Shown here: positions 26,501-38,590 of the stretch, in pieces | Layout: the number at the start of each line of letters is the position of its first letter | Numbering within the stretch: the first letter of the stretch is position 1 | Source of the DNA: Plecoglossus altivelis | Lineage: Eukaryota > Chordata > Actinopteri > Osmeriformes > Plecoglossidae | DNA: 64,000 nucleotides | Direction of reading: 5' to 3' | NCBI GenBank assembly: GCA_036571765.1 | Contig: BROE01000001.1 | Span: 6,320,818-6,384,817, forward strand | Made by a program: the position numbers and the translations under genes | Notes under the pieces: model-generated | What the model saw: the letters and a program-made list of their open reading frames with translations, nothing else | What the model was told of the DNA's origin: nothing | The model's database searches: none

Positions 26501-29500
26501 TGTCAAGAGGATGGATCAAGATTCATAATTTACTGAAGAGTGCAAAGAGACTATAAAGCCTCAAGATGAGCTGTGTCATGGTCTTTGAATCTCTTCAAGG
26601 GAAGAAATCGCAATCAAATTCAGTGCAAGATCGAGGCTTTAAAGCAACCATCTTAAGACAGGAACTGGAAAAAGAAGACATTTACAAAGTATTATCATCT
26701 TTCTGAAACTCAACGTCTGGCTTGTAAAATAAAACGTGTCAAAATGTCATCCGATGATGTTCTAAACTTATTTTAAACGTCCCCAAAATGTTATTGCTTG
26801 CACTGTCATTCCCCACGCACATGTTTAAATACTTTTTATTTTCAGACGTTATATTCCGACAAACGTTTACATAACTGTTGAAGGATTTATTAAAACTAAA
26901 TAAACTTGTATTTCTGTTTTGAAATATCACAAGGATATTTGTACAGTGTGTGGATGCATAGATTACTGCCATAACAATTCCTTTGAGATAAACATTTGTA
27001 ACGAGTCATTGGTCGTGAATGAGCAGTCATGTTTGAATAATAACCTCAACCAAACCCTTTCGTTGTTTATATATTTATACCCCCTGGCCTGCACCATATG
27101 AGTCGAGCACAGGGTGTCCTTGACTAAATGAATCACTCTGAGCGTTCTGAGCGATCCCAAGGATATATCCTAGAATCCCATGGAAGTGAACCAGCGGGAG
27201 CGTATTATCTATGACACCAATGTACCCATACACATACAACGGTTCAGCTGATATGTTTATTGAATTATATATCTTCGTAACCCCATTTAGGGCTAGCTTT
27301 CTCACATAAAGATCAATAGAAAATGCTGTGGAGGCTAACAAGGGGGACGGCTAGTATGGCTAACACTCCAGCCTGTCTCCAGATGGTATTTATTACGTGC
27401 TTTGTTTTAACATCCATTCCATATGAGTGAAAATCAATTTTTCATTTGGGACTAATTGTCTTGGTGGAGGTGGCGGCCCAAGGCTATCCTGTGCTTCGGT
27501 CCCAGCGTTATGGTCCAGCACCGCCCACAAGCAGCTGTATTTTACACCCAATTACAGATGTCTTGGGCCACACAAAGGAGTGTAGGCCCTCAGGGAGTCA
27601 CGTCACTGAGGTGTGCCAAGAGGGGAGCTATCAATCTGGTAGGGTTTGAGCTATGCTTATGGCTTCGCAAAATAGCCTCACCCTCTGACCCAAAGCTAAA
27701 GCCACATTGGATTTCCTTATGGTTTTGAGAGATAGTTTTTGAGTCCCCCACAGCTGTAATGGCCGTAGTCTGGGTGTGTCTAGTCTGGATGTTGAGATAC
27801 AGTATGCTGTTCCTTTTGCGGACGCATTTCTGAGTCACTCGATGATGTCGTAAAAGTTGTGCTGAAGAGGCAAACTTCAACCACATATCGAAACTAGTGT
27901 GTACTTGCACCATAGTCACAGTTATAAGGCTTAGTAGACAGTAGAGTGATTATCTCACTCAATCCTCATTGTGAAACTCAACGACCATTACTGGAAACAC
28001 AGTCGATGACATCAGCAGTGCGTGCAGGGCTTTGTGGGTCTTTCCCATACACTCCTTCCTGGATGAAATGATGACTGGGCCAACTCATTGATATCAGGAT
28101 GCTGATTCATAGAGGTAAATTGGACACTGTCTGTAATACAGCAGTACTCACCATCTGTGTAATAATGGGTCCATGGTGTGCACTACATAATGCAGAGAGA
28201 ATATTAAGATATGTCAAAATACTGCATTATTTGAAACATTTCTTTGAAAATGCATCCCATATTAGATCCTCCATTGATGTATACTTTGTGACCTACAATT
28301 CTGATATACTGTTGAAGAACATTGTAGAGATGTCAATTTAACCTACTGTGCACTGACAGTGCTTAGAAAAAGTAATTTGTTCTCAACCAACTAAAATGCA
28401 CCATGGCATCCATACCACTCCATGGACAAGAGCACTTAGATAAAACATGTGACTCATCCCATGAAACTTTGATATGATTAGCTCATCTGTCATGATGTCA
28501 TAAAAAGGGGTCCTGAATTTACACATGTGGAAAGCACAGACTCTAGGAGAGTGTATCTCCCCTGCCTGCAAGTAGACCAGTAGAAACACTGGATGATGTC
28601 ACCCTCCACAGTTAATTTCCAGTGGCCTTAAATCCACTCTTCGACAAGTGGAAATAATTATGACAGGAGTGGGGCGCTGGGCTGGGGTGCGAGAGCAGCC
28701 GTCTGGAGCACTTAGTGATTATGTCATAGTGGAGTATGTAGTGAACGATACCTACCTCTGGAGCTCAAGATCAGTGGCACACTAAACAAAACAATACATG
28801 GCACCTGGAAATGAACACAGCCTGCTCTAGTCAGAAGACATTATTTGCATAGTTCCGTTTCTATTTAGGTTTAATTGTCTGCTGTAAGGCGCACATAGAG
28901 ACAGGTTTCGTTAGATTGTTTTCAATCTTTCAGAGGTCACAAAAGTAATTAGAGGAATCAAGAAGTCGGTCAACGTTAGTTAACGCACTGGCTAGACATA
29001 GGACGATATAATAGTATGTCATCTATAATTACTTTAATGAATGGATTGTCTGTTTTTAATACATATTAAATCCTCAATAAACATTCATCGGAAGGACAGG
29101 CATGCCGTGCAATCAAACAATTTCATGTTCTCTGACAATACCATGTTAAGGTTTGATTGCACTTGAGATCTTAAGGACATGGAATAAAAACCTTTAGAAC
29201 GTTCAGTTAACCAAGACAGATCCAGGTCACAAAGTAAATATCTCAACCATGTTACTTGATCTACTTCTTCTTCCCAAGCTGATTTAATACCATCTCGGGG
29301 ATATTGACAAAATGTAACATGATCATCAGAATTTTACATGCTCCAGGTCTGGGGAATCTCATTATGGACTCGTGTTTCACCCTCCCTCCCCCAGCTGGAA
29401 CATGAAGGCAAAAGGGTAATGCCAATAAGAATGAGATAAATTGGAATGAGAGGGAGGGGGGGAAATCCATTCCTCCATTAACCCTCGGAGATGTTTGGCT

Positions 29501-30980
29501 TTGTGCACATGGGCAAGGTTCCAGTGCAGGATCATTATCCCATATGTTGCTGGAGCTAATTCTACACAGCCAGAACCACAGGCCGTCCACAGCATCCTAG
29601 TGCCCTTTCAAAAAGATCAAAAAGCGATGACCTTGTATATGCCAGCACCGCTGTGTGTGTTTCTTCTTCTTTGGCTCAATGTGAACCTTATAGGCACATC
29701 CATGTTGTAAACTATTCTGTATTTGCACACAGTGAGTAAATAGTCGCAAGTCAACTGAGTTTTTTCTTAAATAAAGAATTTAGCAGACTGTTTGACTTTC
29801 ATCATTGCTGTGACATCTGAAAACATTTAATTAAATAACTATCTAAGACTATGAATATAAAGAGACAAGCTGGTAAGTCTAAATCTGTAGAGAGTACAGT
29901 ATCTGTAATCTTCAGAGGCTATATTTTGCACCAGGTCCACATACAATAACAGTCCCTTGACAATGGCAATGAAACTAGGCCATGATGCGCAAACAGAGCT
30001 AGCCACATCAAACATCATCTATAGATTAAGGACATAAAACTCATTATCTTCAGTGGAAATCAATAGTAGACTGGTCAAGATGAAGAAAGCCTGCATGTTT
30101 TTGAGGTCATCTTACAGAGAACATTGTTCTTGCTGATATCACTTTCCCATCATTAACTGTGCAGATCAATACGAATGGTTCAACCGAGGTATAATGTAAC
30201 AGCCTAAAATGAACAAAATGCTTTAATAGATATTCTCCAAATTGATTAAACATGTGGACTTTATAGGAACATGTAAAAGGGTTGTGACTAATTACATTTT
30301 GCATCGAGGGTTTGCCCAGAAGTTACCCTTTGTGCTTGTGGCGCTCAGTGGGAACTGAGAGGTGACAGGCTTTGTTTGAAAGTCTTATTGAGGAGTAGCA
30401 CAGTCCCAAGCATTGTCTGGCCAGGCTTATTTTGGTACTGGTCCACCCTCCATATGATTCAAACAAGAATGATCCAGTCTCTACTCCCTATAAAAAAATG
30501 TACTCGGTGTGACTCGGACTGGTATGAATGATGTATATGCGACATAAACGTAAACACCAATCACCAAACCTATCACTTTATACTCATGTGGCTTGGTAAG
30601 AAAGCGTCCACCCGAGTCACATCCTGTGTATTGTGGATCCAGCCCCATCTGAGCTCCAGGAAGAGGCAACATGGGGTGAGACGGCTCTGCTGTCAGAGAG
30701 GCCCTAGCATCCGGCCTGCTTTCTGACACAACGCATCAATGGAGCTGTTCAAAGAGGAGGGGAGGGAAAATGAATGTGAATGACTTGGCACAAAGTGCAT
30801 GGGTGATATGCTATGTTAGACCAGCGTGTCTCTGAAATTAGGAGCTGTTCTAAGAATGGACATATGGTGGGGTGAGATGTTTTATCAATATTAAAGTATA
30901 ATAATGAAGTTTAGCTTTGTGTTGGCCTTTTTAGCTGCTGTCTATTCCTTGTAAATGAATGCACCCCCTACTTACTTAGA

Positions 30981-31073
30981 CACACATATGCTTGTGCATG
31001 CACATGCACATACACACACACATGCACACACACACTCAAATGCACACACAAATGCACGCACGCACACACACAC
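30981..31073. repeat. Imperfect (CA)n tract
   Basis: This is CA-rich sequence with ATGC and CG interruptions. Confidence 0.9.
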
Positions 31074-31228
31074 CATTTGAATATGGCTTCTGTCCCAGAC
31101 AGAGATTGTTTTGTGTCTGTACGTGTCATCCAGTTCAGAGGCCACATTCTTGGGGAGTGAAACAGAGGCTTTCAGAGCCCTCACCCCCAAGCCTTCCACC
31201 CCCAGGAGCGCTCCACCCCCATGTAACA

Positions 31229-31245
31229 CCCCCCCCCCCCCCCCC
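31229..31245. repeat. C17 homopolymer
   Basis: This is an uninterrupted run of 17 C, followed by TGTAG. Confidence 0.97.
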
Positions 31246-32607
31246 TGTAGCTGGACTGTGTTATTACAGCTATTTGTTCGTTGCCCACACCATTTCTGTT
31301 CTTGTTTCCTAGTGTGCAAATAGCACCTCCTGCAAGGCTGTGTTCAACTCCAAATCAAGGCCTCAGCAGAGCCAGATGCTCTGCTCTCTAATTGTTTTCG
31401 ATGGTGGAATTTAAAGAAAAGCACGTTCAATTCAAAAGGTAATGATGAACTTGTAGGATGAAGTGCTCAAAACAACCACGTATCTGTGACCTCTGTGATC
31501 AATGACTCACAGCTTTCTGGCACATTCAGCTTTAATGTCATTGAAATTCTCGGACTGTAGCTCTATTGTGTGGTTGTGTGTTTGTACCATTTTAAGCTGT
31601 GCTTGCAGAAAATACCCCCACCACCCTAAATAGTTCAGTCTTTCACTCCTTCTCTGTCTGGGGTCCAGTTATCTACCCACTCTTTGCCAGCAACCAAGAG
31701 AGAGGTGGGGGGGAGTGGGGGCACGGCTTGTACAATGCCATAGACCCACCCCCTGCTTAATTTCCCAGCAATGCTGTAAGTCAGTAACAATCAGAACATT
31801 CACCCAACATGGGTGCGAGCCATTTCCTCTCTGGTAAGATCTCTGATTAGCCAGAGATACAGCGATCGCTGCAAGCGCTGTACGCATGCCGGGCCAAGAT
31901 TTGCCTAAATGTGGAGAAATGACACTGTTTGGTCCCATGTGACTATGTGTGCGACTCCAAACAATGTTCTGTTGCCAATGGGAATCTGGCACAGATCCAG
32001 ATCCTCAGCTCATGGTCTCCCAGTGGGCAGCATGCCAGCGAGGTAGACATACCAGACAAGTAAAGCTATGTATGACCTCATTAATACTTCCACGCACAAT
32101 GCCATTGTACAACATATGTAAATCATGCCATGTTTCATACGAATATCTTAACCATGAATCAGATTCAGCCAATTGAGTACTCATTGCCTCTAGTCAGATA
32201 TTTGTTTCCTAAAAGATGAGCCACAGTAATGCACAGTAACTATAGTTACCTACTTTGTGGTGGTGGCAGCAGTTATGATTAAAGAAAGTCTTCAAATAGA
32301 TGTGAACATCATGTAGATTATCTATAGACATAGGTTGTAGATGGTAAAAAGTAAGCAGTAATTATGCAAACCTGCAAACCAAAGACACAGTATAAAAATG
32401 TTAATGTGGTACAGCAAATACAGGCAACGTGGCATGTATCTCATTGAGGTGCCGCGTGGAGCCCGTCAGTGGATCAATCATTGTCACCTGGGCACTGGGA
32501 GAGGCAATTTAGATGCTAAGTACAGTCTTTAGCCATACATCTATTGTTAGACCAAAAGAGTGAACAAGAGGACTCTATGCACGTGTGCAAGTTAGAGAGA
32601 CTGAGAT

Positions 32608-32608
32608 G

Positions 32609-32639
<31 letters not shown>

Positions 32640-32680
32640 GGGGAGGGAGAGAGAGAGAGAGAGAGAGAGACAGAAAGAGA
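32608..32680. repeat. (GA)n microsatellite
   Basis: This is a GA run with a few G and A interruptions. Confidence 0.95.
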
Positions 32681-35494
32681 TATGCACAGAAGGAGACTTA
32701 CTACAAATTATGAGCCTATATTTGTAATTTAATGCAGTGCCAGGTTGGAGGAAATTGTCTTTTTTGATCTACTTAGCATGGGACAAAGTACTCATAGATA
32801 AATAGAGCAGTTTAAAAGCTGGTTGCTTTCAGCTTTTTTAGCACAAATCCATCCCTTTGAAACATTTTCCATGTGGTGGAAAATAGTTCAAAGGAAATGT
32901 TAACAACATAACACATTTTCTGGTCTTTCATTAAAAAGAGATCCTATATGCAAGGGGAGCTAGGTGACATTAGTAAAAAAAAAAATAATCAAAAAAACAT
33001 TAATGGAAGCTATGGAGAAACATGTTTAGGGTGTTGAATACTTACAAAATATGGTCACTGTAACCCATCTCAAAGGACGAGTAACACTTGATAATGTGGG
33101 AGGTTCAGCGAGAACAAACTTCCTTTGAACTACTGTCTAACAACACATGGTGTGTGCAAAACCAATAGCTCATTTTACTAGAACAACAACCTGTATTGAA
33201 ATAGGAGGATTATCACATATTACTCAAGTAATGTTATTGCGACATCAGTTTAATGAACACTTGTACATGCTTGGTTGCTGTCCGGTGATCCAAACCAAAG
33301 GATGTTCCCCATTTGGGTGAGGAGATCCTGTATTATCTTATTAAAACAACCCGTAGCCTAAATAAAAACACGTGTGGAAAGAAAAGAAATCCCTCTCAGA
33401 TCTGGATGTACTTACTCAGGTGTGGGAAGTCCCTCTCCCCCAATGTGAGTCACTGGTGCGACTCCGCCCAACAGAACATTGCTTAAGGTGCTGTGGTATG
33501 AATAGTTCTACAGTTCACAAATGTGTTTGAGAAACTACCCGGCTAATGATGCATTCAGGCGATTAAGTGGCCTTGTTTTTATCCATTTGGGATGAGACAA
33601 ACATATCAAAATACATCTTGCACCTCTTGCCTACATCTTGCCCAATTTATCTCAGAAATACATCCATTAATGGTTTGTAAATCCGATGCATGGGACCGTT
33701 TAGTGATGCATCCCTGTAATGAATATCAACAGCTTGACAAAGGGACCTTTCACATGAATTTTTTTTTTTAAAGATTGGAGCTGAGTTCACAATTTGCAGT
33801 GGCAATGGAGCTAGTATGATATCAGTGTCAAATAGCACCACAGATAAGCTAGTCAATGCCCCCAATCACACTTCACACACGACCAGCTGAATCCCAGGGA
33901 CACAGACAAGTACCTGCAGGCCAGTTCTCCATCACTCGAGGACAGGTAACCCACTTGAAGATCAGTTACCAATCACAAAAGCAGGTCAGGTCAAGTATCA
34001 TACAGTCCTGGCACAGATGGCTGTATTATTCACCTGGGAGCTCCAGATAATGTTGCTTGCTTCTCATACTGTAGGTTTATTGATTTGATTTGTTCAAAAT
34101 CCAAATTCTGAACAAGTTCATGCATTGTGATGTCAACACAGTATGCGGTATGTCATCTTCTCCATAACCGCCCTGTGCTCTTTGGAACTACACTCTATTG
34201 GGTTTGCATTTGGCATGACATTCCCCTGCAAAACAATGGCCCAAAGAGCTCTACATCTACCTGCAGCCCATACACACCAGTGGTGTAACATCAAGGGCTT
34301 TTTATACTTGTGATTTTGTCATTTGATAGCCCCTATTAGAACGACTGTGATGTATACAGTGTACTTCACTGCACAGACTGGTGTTGTCAGAGGTTCAGGT
34401 GAAGCCCAACATCATCCACTTCATGGAACTGTCATGGCTTCTCCGAGAAAGGAGGGTGATACGGGTCAGGAGTGTATGTTACATAATAACTTTAGACAAG
34501 TTAGAACAGGGCTGAGGTGAACAACCGCAAAGTTACGCCCTCCAAACATCCAGGGCTCATCCCTTCATCCTTGGCTTAGCGTATTCACACTCTGCATACA
34601 TGAAACTGAGTGCTCCTGCACCAACAGCTTCTTATTTATCAGGGAAACAAGCAGCCACTCCAACACCTACTAGGACAAAGTAACGCTCTCACGAATGCCA
34701 TGCGCTTCGTTGCATAATGCTGATGAAAGACATTTTGAAGCGCAAGCCCAATTTGCTTGTCTCTTTGTAAAGTGAGGGTGCTGTATTCAAGTGGGAAAAA
34801 CATATGGTTGTGTTGAGACTACTCCTCAATTTGTTTGGTTACAGCTTCAGAGCAGATGGAGACTTGGGACATGTCTTTTAAAACCACTGGCTGCTGCAGC
34901 TGGCAGAGAACGATCGGAAGAGGAAAAAAGGCAAAAAGAAATGGGCCAAAGATGAAGCTTTATGTATTTGTGTTCCTGTCAAGCTATGCTGACTATGCTG
35001 AAAGCCAATGGGACTGGAAGAGACTCTTTCAAAAGAAAAAATGTTTTTAGTCAAATACATTTAGCCAACTTCACTGAACTATTTTGTTTGGGAGCAGAAT
35101 TACCACTATAAAGCCACACATTGTTCTGATAGCTATCGTAGCTACTAGTATGTATTCATGCTTACAGGCTATGGACAAATCTCATCTGACACTGCAGGCT
35201 GTATCACTTAATGATGATCTCCCAGTGACGACTACTGTCATTCGTTTGCATGCAGATTGGTTCTCTAAATGACCTCTTCTAAAGATTCTCAGCTCCTTCT
35301 GTTACAGTTGTCCCCTCAGTATTTTCAAGTCAGCGCCTCTCTCCAGTACTCTGTCAAACTCTATTAAAAAGCATGTGTTTCATCCTTAAAATGGCAAGAG
35401 AGAAGATAATACAGCTTTCCAAAAGCCGCTTTACAGCAGCCTTGATCTGCAGAGGTGTGAATTACAAGACGCACGTCCCCTCACTCATTGTATC

Positions 35495-35564
35495 ACCGTG
35501 GCAACGTAGAAGATGTGGCAACATCTGCCTTTAAGCAGATGTTGCATGGCTCTGACACCACGGT
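35495..35564. other. Nested inverted repeat, hairpin-forming
   Basis: The inner arms GCAACATCTGC (35518-35528) and GCAGATGTTGC (35535-35545) are perfectly complementary with a 6-nt loop. The outer arms ACCGTGG (35495-35501) and CCACGGT (35558-35564) also pair. The 70-nt whole could fold as a stem with a large internal loop. Confidence 0.6.
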
Positions 35565-36905
35565 CATAGGTCAAACTCTGACAGGCGGGGTCAGAGAAGG
35601 AACGTGACTTTGGTTGAACCAGATAGCATCACACTTCATCAGCACAGATAAACACACCTAGACTGAAGCCCTGGTCTCGGTTAGCCCTACCTGGTCGCAG
35701 CTAAAAGCTTCTTTAATTGGAATCAGGAATTACACATTTCTGACAGACGTCTAATCAGTTGAATCCCTCAAATTTGTTGAATCCTGTGAAAATGGAAATG
35801 TTCAAGGGAGCTGAGGCTTTTAATTGTGTTCAAACCCACAGGGATATAATTCTGAGAGACAGACAGGTAGTGACAGGTCAGACCATTCTGTCTTTTGTGG
35901 TAAGCTTGTCGACCTCTCATTCTTCTCTTAGTGAGGTCTTCACTTCCCCGAGCGAGGAAGAATTCTAAGAAATATTCCTCTATGAAGCATATCTCCCACA
36001 AAACATCTCCTGCAAGTACTTGCTTGTTTTAACTGTCAGATAAAAAAAAGCATTCTTTCAACTGCACAAGCCCCCAAAAACTGAATTACAGATACATGTA
36101 TAGCACCTAAATATAGCAAACCAAACCGATAACCAGCATCCATTAAATATCAGAACCTTTTTTTTGCATTCAGACAATGAGCCGTCCATCCTGACAGCAT
36201 TGTACTGTATATTGTTAGTCAGCTAATAGTGTTTGAGTTGAATGAACAACGTAACAGATGTTAACAGGGAAAGATTCATCCCAGAATTCCTTCCTTGCTG
36301 AACTGAAACAGCTTGTTCCTTGGTACGACTCTCTGCCTGCTGTCCTCTACGTGGAATATCTATTTCTTCCTTCAGTAGAAACACATGTACTGCATGTCTA
36401 GTTCTATATCTACAATCTTAGGAGACAATATGTTGATGGAGACAATGTATTATTGCATGTAAGCGTGCAGTCGGAAGGTATCATTACAGACTAATTTCAC
36501 AATATACCGCTTTGCACATATACATTTGTCATATGAGACAAGTGAACTCCTTTTCTGTTTACAGCTCATTTCTAGACCCGATATCTTTGTCATGACTCAT
36601 AACAAATCAAAATGAAAACCAGTGCTTGTGTCCTCGGCCCTAAAACTCATTTCCTTTCAGCAGTGTATCTGAGGAAACAACATCATATTGGAGTTGGTGG
36701 GATGATTCAGTCAGGCTGGTCCATCTGTCTGTCCCCACCCTCCAGTCTCACACACAACACCCTCCCTCAGAGAAATAGTGTACATTTCTGAAGGAATTCC
36801 CTTGGTGTGGGAGGGGACCTGCAGATGTTAAAGCAAAGCCCTCGCCCTCTGTCTCACACACAATCTGCTTTCAGAAACACTTCCATGCAAGTCTGCCCTT
36901 ACACA

Positions 36906-36906
<1 letters not shown>

Positions 36907-36952
<46 letters not shown>
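36907..36952. repeat. (CA)23 microsatellite
   Basis: This is a perfect CA dinucleotide run. Confidence 0.98.
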
Positions 36953-36956
<4 letters not shown>

Positions 36957-38062
36957 GACACTTTTCCATTACCTGATCTGGTTGTCATAATGTTTTGAAG
37001 TGAAGGAGTATTCGGAGCAGCCGTGTTCATGGGAGTCATTGTAAAATTAGATCTGCATTGTTGCCGCAGCACTCATAAATTGCTGCCCTAACTGATTGCG
37101 AGTGCGGCGAGAGATGCGAGATGTGTTTTTAATACAGAAAACTCTGTAGGGAACACACTGAAGAATCCAGAACCCTGCTAAACACACCACCTCAACGAAC
37201 CAGACAAAAATATAGCACAAAGGGAGACAAATGGAAAAGAATACATTGATTTATATTTTATTGCATAACCCACTTTGACATTTTGATTGCCCTTTTATTG
37301 CAACTTCTCTGTAGCCGTGGTTTATAAGGGGAGGCAGCAGTCCACAGCAAGCGGGGCCTCTCTAATCCTCCTCTCAGCTGGTGTGGGATATGGAAAGTCT
37401 CTGTGCAGCAGAGGCATACTGAGAAGGCAGATCCTGGCCCACTATACAGGGCACACAGCCATATATTGGTATTATCCACTAACACTAGCATTTACCTTAT
37501 GTCACATCTTAGTTTCCAACTTTCCTACACCAATTCCCTCTTCATAGTCCTATCCTTAAAGTGAATACACCGTGCAATAGGAAGTCTAGAACTGCACTAA
37601 AAATATGAACTTGTGGATCCACTAGACAATATGTGGCCTTATAAGTATTGCTGTATGTTGTTCTAAAAGAGCAGCTGCTAATATGCTACTCTATGTCTGC
37701 AATTTACGCAATTTTGTGCGATTATGTGCTTTTTCCTCTAAATATGTGCTTACTTCCATAATTTCTACATGAATGGCCTTGTATTGCAAATGGCGCCTTC
37801 ATATCATATACTACTATCTCAGCAGACACTGTCTCCATGGTGATTCCGTTTAATGAGTAAGCGTGCCACAGTCCAATCAGTAAGTGCCTCATTAGAGCAT
37901 ATTTAGAAACCAGAGCAGTTTGTAGTGAGCTTTGCTTTACCATGTTAAACCACCATACTGGCTTAAAATCTAGCCTGGCAAACCATGCCTCACACTCAAG
38001 TGATGAAGAACTATAACATCATAAGAGTCAAATCCAAACCGGCATCCAATAATGAACAACAG

Positions 38063-38076
38063 GTTGCTATAGCAAC
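38063..38076. promoter_or_regulatory. Perfect RFX X-box palindrome
   Basis: GTTGCTATAGCAAC is a perfect 14-bp palindrome matching the RFX dimer consensus (GTTRCCATGGYAAC-like, with zero spacing between half-sites). It lies about 22 kb upstream of klf6. Confidence 0.5.
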
Positions 38077-38319
38077 AAGGTCAATGCAATTATCAGAACG
38101 CTGGCTAAACATTAGTAAGCCACAGGTTTTCAAAAGCACACATCTAGACACTTACATGGAGGGACAATCTGTCAAGTCGAAGCAGATTGACACCTTAAAA
38201 TTAATACATAATGTGCAATTACCCGACAGACTTCAAAAGAATGTACTTCAGCCCCAGTAAAATCAAATTAACCACGTCAAACCACACAGACATAGAAATG
38301 TACAGCTAAAAAATACGAT

Positions 38320-38590
38320 TCGTTTGACCCCCTGCTTTGGAACTTCACGATAATGGAAATTGTCAAAGGTTTCAAAGACGAGGGAGGCCCCACAAACAAT
38401 CAGCAAGGTAATGAAAATGATAATGCTAATCTTTATGTCCCACCATGCCAGTAGAGTCACGTTGTCCCGCAGACAGGCAGGGAGATCTGATTTAATTATC
38501 CCCCCCTTCCCTTCTGCCTGTCTTTCATCAACTTGGCCTATAAACTATTAATGGCCTCTTAGGCAATTTAGCTTGATCACTCACACTGGC
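38320..38590. promoter_or_regulatory. Candidate conserved enhancer block
   Basis: Two TCF/LEF-like CAAAG motifs (TCAAAGG and TTCAAAG), an AACAATC SOX-like site and several ATTA cores are clustered in non-repetitive sequence. Conservation has not been tested. Confidence 0.3.

Larger units (their letters stand above)
25561..36906. other. Spacer upstream of klf6, middle part
   Basis: No gene is recognised. It holds (CT)n/(TATC)n at 26431-26500, CA-rich sequence at 30981-31073, C17 at 31229-31245, (GA)n at 32608-32680 and a nested inverted repeat at 35495-35564. A mildly GC-rich block at 28620-28740 has ATTA-type motifs and may be regulatory. Confidence 0.6.
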
